Part shown: piece after piece, positions 1 to 6,898 of the stretch
How positions within the stretch are numbered: position 1 is the stretch's first letter
How the letters are laid out: each line of letters opens with the position of its first letter
From: CAYSLA01 sp964431685
GTDB taxonomy: Bacteria > Armatimonadota > UBA5829
Direction: 5' to 3'
DNA length: 8,531 nt
Assembly: GCA_964431685.1 (NCBI GenBank)
Contig: CAYSLA010000149.1
Span: 1 to 8,531, forward strand
The notes under the pieces: model-generated
Seen by the model: the letters and a program-made list of their open reading frames with translations, nothing else
Databases searched by the model: none
Told to the model about the DNA's origin: nothing
Program-made: the position numbers and the translations under genes

Positions 1-256
1 AATGCCATATCATATATCATTTGGGCGCTTACCCACAAAGTTTCCCATAGAGCCCCTTTCATTTCACTATCGCTGTCAATACTCCGCCGAGTCTGCCGTC
101 GGATTGCTGCCGCAGATAGTCCGGACACCAATCGACCGCGCAGAAACCGATTACTACATCCAGAAAACACCTCCCTCGATGAGCCAGTGGGCTTCGGGGC
201 AAACGCCCGCGAAGCATACTGCGTCTGATGACGCTCTACGCCAGGATTGCCGTATG
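1..256. other. Non-coding or unassigned left edge
   Basis: No gene can be supported here. On the minus strand this is the region downstream of the DUF4838 gene. A short minus-strand reading frame at 59-217 (52 codons, ATG start) has no recognisable family and no convincing ribosome site, so I leave it uncalled. Another minus frame stays open to the window edge from about position 171, after a GGGAGG-like site near 170-176, but its translation looks random. The first 30 bases are AT-rich and may lead to a gene beyond the window. The only structure worth listing is the hairpin pair at 191-234. Confidence 0.6.
191..234 (-). terminator. Two tandem hairpins downstream of the DUF4838 gene (possible 3' end)
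   Basis: Seen directly: a perfect 5-bp stem with a 4-base loop at 221-234, and next to it a 10-bp stem at 191-215 (GCTTCG plus GGGC pairing with GCCC and CGAAGC, one bulged base at 209, loop AAAC). They begin 22 bases after the stop of the DUF4838 gene. Neither is followed by a T-run on the minus strand, so this is not a classical Rho-independent terminator. It could be a stabilising 3' hairpin or part of a factor-dependent termination region. Confidence 0.35.
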
Positions 257-2680
257 TCAGGGCTCGAGTCTGATTTCTCCAAGCCTCCCGAGCTCGTGAA
301 AGCCGCTAAAAGTGGGAATCCATGCCGCAGCTTCCGCTCCGGGTATCGCGCGAATCATGTTCATAAAGAACGTCTCGCCGGGTTTGAACCCGCCGGGCAG
401 CAAGTTGTTCAGCGGTAAGGCAACCCTGACATCCCAGGGCTTTCCGGCCCCGGCGGAACTGGTCACAACTGCCCCGCTTTCCCAAACATTACTTCCTTCC
501 CCATAGGCAAGCGACATGCTCTTGCCCTCCGGATTGATGCCGATCTGCCGGTATGGCTCTTTCCGCTCCCTCGCGAAAAACAGCTCCCAGTCATCTCCGC
601 CCCAGATGCCTCCGTCATTGGTCAGCGTACCGCTGTCGACCGGATCCAGCAGACGTATGTAGAGAAAGCTCGCATCGTGCATAGCCTGAGCCTCAATGGC
701 ACGCCCAGGTCCGCCGTCAATCTTACTCCACCCCTGAAGCAACGCAGCCGCAGACCAGTCCACGCGTTCGGGATCGCCCGAGAATGCACCGGTGGCCACA
801 TTGGGGAGTGTCACGCTCTGGATCGGCAAGGCCTTTATGGCGTCCTGCTCGGCAAATGTCTTGCGGGCCGATTTCATATACTGCCAGACACCTTTATCGA
901 ACAGGTCGACTCGCTGCTTTTCGATGCCATCGCCGGACGCATCACGTGCCTGCTGCATCAGCAGCTCGAGTTCGCCCATTGTCTCGTCGTCAATGTATTG
1001 CCGCCAGAAGTTGTCCTGAGAACGCGGGGCGGTCCACATCCGTTCCACGATCCGATAGAAGCTCCGCATCGGTCTGGCGGACGGGCCATAGTATCTCTCA
1101 AAAAACTCCTCAATGATCTTGCCGCCATCAAGCGTGGGATCGTCCGCCAGCTTGAATGTCAGATAGATCTCAAGCTGGTCAAACAACGCGCTCCGCAGGT
1201 TGTCCTGTATGTACGATGGTTCCAGGGATATCCCCTTCACACCAGCGTCGACATACTCCTTGATACGCTGGGGAATGAAATCGGCAAAGAACCCCGGCAT
1301 AGCGCAGCGCGTGTTCATCTGAGAAACGAGCAGAGTCGGGAAGCAATACCAGAGCCAGACGTACTTGGGCCGGTCCACCGACTCTTCGACCCACGCGCGC
1401 ACCTCTTCCTCATCCGTCCTTTGCCTCGATATGCGGTAGGGCTGGCAGGAAGACAGCGTCATCTGAATCAGCACGTTCGGCTCGAGAGGCTCCTCCAAAG
1501 GAGGATAGGCATATCCCATGTAGGCGATCGTCGCTATTCGCTTGTCCGGGTGACTCTTGCGAACCTCTCTGGCCACCTTGTTGACGAACTGGAACCAGTA
1601 GCTGCTGGACTGGTCGGCATTGAACAATGAACCAATTCCCCGAGTCGGCTTGTCCAGAATGAGCGCCCTGCAGTTCGCGCATTTGCACCACATATCGTTG
1701 TCCATCGGACCGAGCCCGAAGTACCTGCCCGCCGCAGAGGCACCCTTGTGCGGCTGCCGGCCGTCGAAGAAATCGCGCGCGTCTGCCACAACCTGCTTGA
1801 TGAAATCTGGGTTTGTGTAGCACATCTGGGGCGGCTGTCCCTCGTAGCCCTGAGCAAACCATTCTGGGTGGTCTTTGAGAAAACGGTCGTAGTAGCCGTA
1901 GAAGGAGTGGCCGCAATCGTACGGTTCGCCGCCCAGCCGTTGACGAAGTTCAAATAGCCGCATCTCTCTACCCTCGAGAGGCTGCATTCGCTCGGAACCC
2001 TTGACGGTGTCACCCATCAAGTCAGACGGGAACGGGTTCATTGTCAGGCAGCGATACTCCATGTACGGAGACCTGCGCACATCGCTTCCGCCAACACTCA
2101 GAGTAGGCGTCTTTGTGAGACACATCCCGAGGTCAGTCGCTGTATACCATCTTACGTCGCAGTACTTCTCGAGGAAATCGTAGACGGCGTATACCGACCC
2201 GTTCTCTTCAAAGTGAATGGGGAATGTAAGAAAATCAGCGTAGTTCAGGGCAACCCTGTTACGGTACTTCGCCGTATCTTCGAGCGACGCGTCTTTGCCA
2301 ATCAGAACAACGGTGTTCGGGCGAAACGCAATCGCATACTCCTGCGATGCGAAATCCTCAGACCTCATGCCGAGATCCCAGGCGTACTTGCTGTCGCCTA
2401 TGAGAATCCGAACGCCCTTCACCTCGGCATCTTCGTTCACGATTGGAAGCTTTGCGCCTGTTATCTTCTCAATATGATACTGAAGCTCTGCGGCCGCAAA
2501 CTGCGCGGAGAGAGTCGGCGTTGTTCCCAGGACAATTGCGCTGGTCGGCACGCCATCCCGAGTAAGCGTTAGCCGAGTCGCGCTGTTGTCAGCTCCGCTG
2601 TCCGCGTCAACGGCGCTTTCAACACAGCACGCAAGCAATACCGAGACAACGATTGCCGCAAGTCTGCCGCTACATAACAT
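257..2680 (-). CDS. Exported DUF4838 glycoside-hydrolase-like protein with C-terminal CBM9-like domain
   Basis: An 807-residue protein. Residues 1-23 form a hydrophobic export signal; LLAC at 15-18 resembles a weak lipobox, so it could be a lipoprotein. Residues about 45-180 look like the N-terminal alpha/beta domain that precedes GH20/GH67-type barrels. Residues about 200-560 look like the DUF4838 catalytic-like region, with the C-x-C-x-x-C motif (C332, C334, C337) typical of the family after a DND sequence. Residues about 625-807 resemble a CBM9/DOMON-type carbohydrate-binding domain (GGDDWELFFA at 694-703). By family it probably acts on extracellular or periplasmic polysaccharide, but the activity of DUF4838 proteins is not well defined and I cannot name a substrate. 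The ATG at 2680 follows GGGAGG by 6 bases and overlaps the end of the sialidase-like gene by 11 bp, which indicates translational coupling. Domain calls are from memory of family patterns. Confidence 0.88.
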   Translation of the reverse strand: MLCSGRLAAIVVSVLLACCVESAVDADSGADNSATRLTLTRDGVPTSAIVLGTTPTLSAQFAAAELQYHIEKITGAKLPIVNEDAEVKGVRILIGDSKYAWDLGMRSEDFASQEYAIAFRPNTVVLIGKDASLEDTAKYRNRVALNYADFLTFPIHFEENGSVYAVYDFLEKYCDVRWYTATDLGMCLTKTPTLSVGGSDVRRSPYMEYRCLTMNPFPSDLMGDTVKGSERMQPLEGREMRLFELRQRLGGEPYDCGHSFYGYYDRFLKDHPEWFAQGYEGQPPQMCYTNPDFIKQVVADARDFFDGRQPHKGASAAGRYFGLGPMDNDMWCKCANCRALILDKPTRGIGSLFNADQSSSYWFQFVNKVAREVRKSHPDKRIATIAYMGYAYPPLEEPLEPNVLIQMTLSSCQPYRISRQRTDEEEVRAWVEESVDRPKYVWLWYCFPTLLVSQMNTRCAMPGFFADFIPQRIKEYVDAGVKGISLEPSYIQDNLRSALFDQLEIYLTFKLADDPTLDGGKIIEEFFERYYGPSARPMRSFYRIVERMWTAPRSQDNFWRQYIDDETMGELELLMQQARDASGDGIEKQRVDLFDKGVWQYMKSARKTFAEQDAIKALPIQSVTLPNVATGAFSGDPERVDWSAAALLQGWSKIDGGPGRAIEAQAMHDASFLYIRLLDPVDSGTLTNDGGIWGGDDWELFFARERKEPYRQIGINPEGKSMSLAYGEGSNVWESGAVVTSSAGAGKPWDVRVALPLNNLLPGGFKPGETFFMNMIRAIPGAEAAAWIPTFSGFHELGRLGEIRLEP

Positions 2681-3661
2681 TGACTGCCTCCCGCGTTGTC
2701 ATCTGCGCGGGTCTCGTCGTGCACTCGACAAGAAACCGGCAGGCTCGAATGTGCGTAATTCCATCGATAACAGCATAGTAGGTCATAATCACCGAACCAT
2801 CCGCAAGACTTAGCAGGTCGGGCGTGCCGAATGCGAATCCGGGCAGGGCATCCCACACGCCTTCGACACAAGACGTGTNNNNNNNNNNNNNNNNNNNNNN
2901 NNNNNNNNNNNNNNNNNNNNNNNNNNNNNNNNNNNNNNNNNNNNNNNNNNNNNNNNNNNNNNNNNNNNNNNNNNNNNNGTCCACAGGAGCATCAACAGTC
3001 GACCGTCGCCCATAACAGCGAACCTCGCGTCACAGTAGTTGACGTGCCCTGTGTGATCCCCCGCGCATATGATGGGCTCGGCAAACCTCAGTCCATCGAC
3101 GGTGAATGTCGCCGCAGTTCCAACAACCCCGCTTGGAATCCGCGTCTCGAGAGGCACAAAGACCTGGCCATTCGGCAGAGCGTGCGGCTTGCATGTTGGA
3201 CCCGCGTTCATCAGCGAACGGACGTCGACTTGATGTGGCGCAGACCAGGTCAGTCCGCCATCATCGCTCCTGGCGCAGTAGACGGAGTGTGAAAGGCGCT
3301 GTCCTTCTTCGCTGAAGAGACAAAGTTCGGGCCTGGAAGCGTCGACGGCCACGAACACGACAAGAAGCCTCCGGTCGGAGGTCTCGCATACCCCTCCGCA
3401 GATCACGGACTGAACTGGCTCTGAGGCAGGGCCATCGAACACCGTGATGGGCTGCGACCAGTTGTCGCCTGAATCGTGCGACAACGCTACCTCAACGCTG
3501 CCGTCCCAACTGTGCTTCTCCGTGCCCACCCGATAGAAGCAGACTATAGTCCCATCCGACAGAAGCGCAGACTGGGGATAGGCGCAGCACCGCGAGGCGG
3601 GTTGCGTATTCAAGTCCCCGCAGATTGGCTTGTCGAATATCTTCGTTACACTTATGTCCAT
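2670..3661 (-). CDS. Sialidase-like (BNR/Asp-box) beta-propeller protein, interrupted by an assembly gap
   Basis: The visible part is 227 residues before the N gap and 68 after it. Two Asp boxes match S-x-D-x-G-x-x-W: SHDSGDNW (residues 61-68) and SDDGGLTW (132-139). Repeated blade-like strands (GDGRLLMLLW before the gap, PDLLSLADGSVIMTYY after it) fit a six-bladed exo-sialidase-like fold, usually about 340-400 residues, so a few dozen residues are probably hidden. Many family members act on sugars other than sialic acid, so the substrate is open. I chose ATG 3661 because the frame upstream (to 3751) overlaps the pilin gene and adds nothing family-like; the ribosome site is weak. No signal peptide is visible with either start, unlike the next gene. 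The halves lie in different frames as drawn. 683 coding bases precede the gap and 209 follow it, so the frame is restored if the true gap length is 2 modulo 3. The stop at 2670 overlaps the DUF4838 start. Confidence 0.85.
2687..2692 (-). promoter_or_regulatory. Shine-Dalgarno site of the DUF4838 gene
   Basis: GGGAGG on the minus strand, 6 bases before the ATG at 2680. It lies inside the last codons of the sialidase-like gene and fixes the start of the downstream gene. Confidence 0.8.
2879..2978. other. Assembly gap (100 Ns)
   Basis: Exactly 100 Ns, the conventional placeholder for a scaffold gap of unknown length. It falls inside the sialidase-like gene, and protein similarity to the family continues on both sides, so the join is believable but the length is not. 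Confidence 0.99.
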
Positions 3662-3707
3662 AGGTCTTTCGTTAGTCAGTTGTGTCCTCAATACAATCGA
3701 GCGAATA

Positions 3708-3905
3708 TCACGGCGCGTCCACAAACCATCGCTGTATGTTTCGCATGGCATCAGGCTTCGACCACTTCACGTGCCCATCAACGAAGCAGTAGTTGGAGCC
3801 GCCGCTGTGTATAGCATACTCTCCGCAGTTGGTATCGGCCGTGTTCGGATAGCCGATGATCGCTATAACCACCAATAACTCTATCAGCGTAAATCCTTTT
3901 CTCAT
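3708..3905 (-). CDS. Very short pseudopilin: prepilin leader joined directly to an H-X9-DG motif
   Basis: A 65-residue protein. Residues 1-17 are a class III prepilin leader and hydrophobic start: cleavage is expected between G4 and F5, with the conserved Glu at position 5 of the mature protein (E9), as in type II secretion or type IV pilus systems. The hydrophobic stretch stops after about 13 residues. Within about 20 residues comes the C-terminal signature of large DUF1559-type pseudopilins: His, nine residues, then Asp-Gly, followed by HVKW. Family members are normally about 200-300 residues, with a long N-terminal helix and a globular domain between these ends; here that middle is missing in frame. 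ATG 3905 is preceded by GGAGGG at 7 bases, so it looks translatable. An upstream in-frame ATG at 3935 is less likely. The gene lies 37 bp after the regulator and 46 bp before the sialidase-like gene. It may be a real mini-pilin, a deletion remnant, or a chimera of two pilin copies made during assembly. Confidence 0.75.
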   Translation of the reverse strand: MRKGFTLIELLVVIAIIGYPNTADTNCGEYAIHSGGSNYCFVDGHVKWSKPDAMRNIQRWFVDAP

Positions 3906-3912
3906 AATAGAT

Positions 3913-3918
3913 CCCTCC
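3913..3918 (-). promoter_or_regulatory. Shine-Dalgarno site of the short pseudopilin
   Basis: GGAGGG on the minus strand, 7 bases before the ATG at 3905. It selects this start over the in-frame ATG at 3935 and supports the short gene as translated. Confidence 0.75.
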
Positions 3919-3942
3919 ATTTGCCGCTTCAGCACGGCTACG

Positions 3943-4608
3943 CTACCGTATGTCCTCCAGATAACTCAGGCCGGACAGCTCGGTCACGCTCTCGAACGCA
4001 GTGCGCAGGTGTTCCACAGCAGCCTTCCTGGCACGTTTGGGATCACCACTGTTCACTGCCGCAACAAGGTCATTGTGTTCTCGGAATCTGATACCCGGCG
4101 GCAGAAGCCTGTTGCCTATCGTGGCCGATATTATGTAAGAGCTCTCAACAAAATGGCACAGGAGAGGCGAGCCTGAGTGTCTGGCTATGTGTAGATGGAG
4201 GGCAACATCCGCCTCGTAGTATGCCGCCTCATCGCCCGCCAGGTAGGCCTCGTCGCACTTGGCGGCAATCTTCTCAAGCTCCACTCGTTGCAGGCGGCTC
4301 GCATTCACCGCGTACAGAGCAGCGCTTGTCGCCTCAACGGTCTCCCTTAGTCTGCAGACAAAGAACAGGTCGTGCTGACTGAACTCCCTTACTTCAGCTC
4401 CGAGGCCGGGAATATTCTCAACCAGCCCGTCTCTCTCCAATCTTCGAATGCACTCAATGATCGGCGAACTACTGGTGTTGTATTCAGCCGCTAGTTGCCT
4501 CTGGACCAGCCTGCTCCCGGGCGACAATCCCCCACTCACTATCCTGCTTCTTATGTCCTGGTAGACACGTTCTGAAGTCATCGTCGACGGTTTCCGATCA
4601 ACACTCAT
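3943..4608 (-). CDS. GntR-family transcriptional regulator, FadR subfamily (FCD domain)
   Basis: A 221-residue DNA-binding regulator. Residues about 12-75 are the winged helix-turn-helix (VYQDIRSRIVSG, GSRLVQRQLA, then RRLERDGLV). Residues about 80-210 are the all-helical FCD ligand domain. The usual metal or ligand-binding residues are visible: D134, H138, H178 (in EHNDL) and H200 (in EHLR). FCD regulators usually sense small organic acids or sugar acids and repress nearby catabolic genes. The recognition helix reads SSSPIIECIRR where the common form is SRTPVREALRR, so two usual arginines are absent and the DNA target may differ from the standard one. I chose ATG 4608 because GGGAGG lies 6 bases before it; the frame stays open upstream to an ATG at 4668. 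It has its own promoter and a palindromic operator candidate, and it sits between the glycyl radical enzyme and the carbohydrate genes, making both plausible targets. Confidence 0.9.
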   Translation of the reverse strand: MSVDRKPSTMTSERVYQDIRSRIVSGGLSPGSRLVQRQLAAEYNTSSSPIIECIRRLERDGLVENIPGLGAEVREFSQHDLFFVCRLRETVEATSAALYAVNASRLQRVELEKIAAKCDEAYLAGDEAAYYEADVALHLHIARHSGSPLLCHFVESSYIISATIGNRLLPPGIRFREHNDLVAAVNSGDPKRARKAAVEHLRTAFESVTELSGLSYLEDIR

Positions 4609-4614
4609 ACAGAT

Positions 4615-4620
4615 CCTCCC
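4615..4620 (-). promoter_or_regulatory. Shine-Dalgarno site deciding the GntR start
   Basis: GGGAGG on the minus strand, 6 bases before the ATG at 4608. It favours the 221-residue product over longer in-frame versions that begin at 4635, 4662 or 4668. Confidence 0.75.
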
Positions 4621-4647
4621 CCGGGTGCCAACCATAGTAACTGCAGT

Positions 4648-4665
4648 AGCATGCTCGAGCATGCT
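4648..4665. promoter_or_regulatory. 18-bp perfect palindrome, candidate operator of the GntR regulator
   Basis: AGCATGCTCGAGCATGCT is identical to its reverse complement. It consists of two copies of the 8-bp palindrome AGCATGCT separated by CG. It begins about 6 bases downstream of the predicted transcription start of the GntR gene and lies in its 5' leader, a classic position for autorepression by roadblock or by blocking promoter clearance. I found no second copy in the window, so binding by this regulator is inferred from position only. Confidence 0.6.
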
Positions 4666-4676
4666 CATACAATTTC

Positions 4677-4705
4677 ATTATGCGATAACTCTGCTGAAAT
4701 GTCAA
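4677..4705 (-). promoter_or_regulatory. Sigma70-type promoter of the GntR gene
   Basis: On the minus strand, TTGACA (4700-4705, perfect -35) and CATAAT (4677-4682, one mismatch from the -10 consensus) are separated by exactly 17 bases. The predicted transcription start is near 4670, giving a leader of about 60 bases that contains the palindrome and the Shine-Dalgarno site. Confidence 0.75.
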
Positions 4706-4780
4706 GGGCTTTCTGGAAAAAAGTTGCTCTGATTAGTTGAGAGAGTCAGGATGGGCGCGTTCTGCCTGGCGCAGGGCGTT

Positions 4781-6898
4781 CTACGGCCTGGCCTGCTGAG
4801 TGCGGTTGATTATCATGTCCTGCCACTCCCTGCTCAGTGTAGAAAAACGCGCCGACCATCCTGCAATTCTGACGGCGAGGTTAGGATACTTGTCGGGATT
4901 CTCTTGAGCATCGCGCAGTACCTCGTTGGAGACTACATCTACCTGCATATAGAAGCCGCCGAGCCTCACAAAACCTCTCAGCAGGGCAACCATCGCGTCG
5001 AGACCTGCTTCCCCTTCCACGTCTTCCGGAAGCAGTTTGAGTTCCAGCGCCGCGCCGTTTGGCAGCCTGCTTAGATCCATCCCGCAATAAGACCTTATGA
5101 CCGAGGTTGGTCCGTGCGTATCAGTTCCAGGAGAAGGCGAGAAGTTGGTCGCCAACACTTCTCCCGCGCGGCGTCCGGCAGCTATCGCCCCCCGATCGGT
5201 CCGCCAGGCAATCTCACGCCCGAAAGTGCTTGCGCCTGCCGGCCGCAACGTGCCGTTTCGTTCGCGAACGCTTTCCACGAATGCGACGAAATCGCCGAGA
5301 ACGCGCCTGGTCACGGCGTCTGCCTCGGGAGCGTCGTTGCCGTAGAACTCCTCTCTTGCGAGTATCCGGCGGCGGAGCGGTTCCTGCCCCTCCCAGTTCG
5401 ACCTCAAACACTCGACTAACTCGCCAATGGAAATCAGGCGGTCTTCGTAGACGATTCTCTTGATGGCCTGCAGACTGTTGCCGGTATCCGAGAGTCCGGA
5501 GGCGTGCGGGGCTAGTGCGGTGTATCGCGCTCCGTGATCATAATAGCTCCGGCCGCGCACGATGCAGTCCATCGTGAACATCGACACCAGCGGCGACGGC
5601 GACCACGTCGGCCAATTGCGCGGGAAGTCATCAGCCATCTTGTGGAATGCAGCAACGGCCTCTGAGAGCCGCTCCCGGAATGCCAAGTAGAGGCTCTCGA
5701 AGTCAGGATACGAAGACAATTCCCGATCACCGACAACGCCGATGGTCTTCTGCAAAAGAGCCAGTATGTCGATCGGATGGTAGCCAAAACAAGTCGCGCC
5801 GGGTACCTGCACCTCCCAGCATCCGTCATTCGCGAACCGTCTCGCTTCGTCGAGCCGATAGCCGAACCTCAGGAGGCCAGCGATCACGGTCTCCTCGCCG
5901 TAGACCGACACAATTCCACCGCCGCGGCGCTGCACATCCGCAATCCGGCGGAGAAGCGCATCAGGGGTATTGGCGCCGATTCTGACTGCGACCGGAAAGT
6001 CGCTGATGCCGAGTTCCTCCACAACATCCAGCACCAGATATGTGACGTCATTGGTCACATCGTCGCCATCCGCGTTGATCCCCCCGAGCACGATATTCTG
6101 GTAGTACTGCGCATCGCCCGATTCCCCGACTGGGCAGCCAATCCACTCGCATCCCTTGATCCAGAAATGAGCAACCAGTTCGCGAGCTTCGTCGATTGTG
6201 ATTATGCCTGCGGCAATGTCCTGTGCAAGGTACGGCCCAAGCATCTCGTCTATGCGTCCTATTCCCGACAAGTTTCCACAGAGCCGCAGGAACGCGAACA
6301 TGAACCACAGGGATTGGATGGCCTCGCGGAACGTGGTCGGCGGGTTCTCTGGCACTTTCTGCAGGGTTCGCAAGATCTCCTCGTAGCGCCCGCTCTCCGA
6401 TGCCAACTCGCACAGAAGATCAATGTACCTGCCTCGCCAGATGGCTTCCGCGTCCAGGCAAATGGTCATGGCGTTGAGCAGATCCAGGCCGTTCTGGTCG
6501 AGATCGCAACAAGCAAGCCGTTCGTTGACCATCTTGCGCAGGCCGCTATAGCCCAGCTTCATCACCCAGTCGAAACCCAGGGTCACGTGGCTGGTGCTCG
6601 GATAGGCAAACCGGCCTTGGCAGTACACAGGAAGATTGTGGCATGTGGCACCAAGAAGCGTGGCTGAACCGACCAACATCTCGCCAGGGACTATCCGCAG
6701 AGGCGCATTCTCGGCGATCATCTTCACTGCGCGGGCGTATATGATCTCCGCCGGCACGACCATCAGGTCGTCAGCGGAGATCTCCAGAGGAAGATCAACC
6801 AGGCTCCGACCCCACTCGCCACCGAGCGCCCGTTCTGCCAAATGGTGAATCGTCTCCGAAAGCCGGCGTTCGTCTGATTGGAGGTAACTCATTTTCAC
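4781..6898 (-). CDS. Glycyl radical enzyme of the pyruvate formate-lyase/diol dehydratase superfamily, substrate unknown
   Basis: A 705-residue glycyl radical enzyme, shorter than the 760-850 residues usual for pyruvate formate-lyase, glycerol dehydratase and choline lyase. The PFL-like barrel covers about residues 1-560 and the glycyl radical domain about 580-700. Cys360 lies in a GCWE motif, with Glu362 as the likely general acid/base. This is the C-x-E arrangement of dehydratases and lyases, not the Cys-Cys pair of pyruvate formate-lyase. Gly680 lies in RIAGWSARF, the site of the glycyl radical, with Trp where Tyr is common. His104 in SHVTLGFDWV matches the active-site His region of diol dehydratases, and GRIDEML (214-220) and QNIVLGG (267-273) are other superfamily landmarks. 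I infer a radical elimination on a hydroxylated metabolite; decarboxylation or C-N, C-S or C-C cleavage cannot be excluded. A radical-SAM activase is required but not seen here. The start is either GTG 6898 or ATG 6892; there is no Shine-Dalgarno site and the mRNA is probably leaderless. Confidence 0.92.
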   Translation of the reverse strand: MKMSYLQSDERRLSETIHHLAERALGGEWGRSLVDLPLEISADDLMVVPAEIIYARAVKMIAENAPLRIVPGEMLVGSATLLGATCHNLPVYCQGRFAYPSTSHVTLGFDWVMKLGYSGLRKMVNERLACCDLDQNGLDLLNAMTICLDAEAIWRGRYIDLLCELASESGRYEEILRTLQKVPENPPTTFREAIQSLWFMFAFLRLCGNLSGIGRIDEMLGPYLAQDIAAGIITIDEARELVAHFWIKGCEWIGCPVGESGDAQYYQNIVLGGINADGDDVTNDVTYLVLDVVEELGISDFPVAVRIGANTPDALLRRIADVQRRGGGIVSVYGEETVIAGLLRFGYRLDEARRFANDGCWEVQVPGATCFGYHPIDILALLQKTIGVVGDRELSSYPDFESLYLAFRERLSEAVAAFHKMADDFPRNWPTWSPSPLVSMFTMDCIVRGRSYYDHGARYTALAPHASGLSDTGNSLQAIKRIVYEDRLISIGELVECLRSNWEGQEPLRRRILAREEFYGNDAPEADAVTRRVLGDFVAFVESVRERNGTLRPAGASTFGREIAWRTDRGAIAAGRRAGEVLATNFSPSPGTDTHGPTSVIRSYCGMDLSRLPNGAALELKLLPEDVEGEAGLDAMVALLRGFVRLGGFYMQVDVVSNEVLRDAQENPDKYPNLAVRIAGWSARFSTLSREWQDMIINRTQQARP

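Noticed and set aside
59..217. 52-codon minus-strand frame downstream of the DUF4838 gene
   Set aside because: No recognisable family, a start inside the hairpin region and no ribosome-binding site.
677..1630. 317-codon open frame on the plus strand
   Set aside because: It is antisense to the well-supported DUF4838 gene, has no family features and is rich in Arg, His and Leu as expected for a shadow frame in GC-rich DNA.
2871..2878. AGACGTGT at the edge of the gap, matching eight bases of a common sequencing adapter
   Set aside because: The adjoining base does not match the adapter, the orientation is wrong for read-through, and the sequence continues a plausible coding frame; probably chance.
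3662..3751. 30-residue N-terminal extension of the sialidase-like gene
   Set aside because: It overlaps the end of the pseudopilin in another frame and has neither a signal peptide nor a conserved strand, so ATG 3661 is preferred.
4717..4745. T6 run on the minus strand after a short stem, possible terminator of the glycyl radical enzyme
   Set aside because: The stem is only 4 bp with a 9-base loop, too weak to call, and it lies just upstream of the regulator's -35 box.
5777..6667. 296-codon open frame on the plus strand
   Set aside because: It is antisense to the glycyl radical enzyme, whose catalytic motifs are intact; the plus-strand translation shows no recognisable domain.
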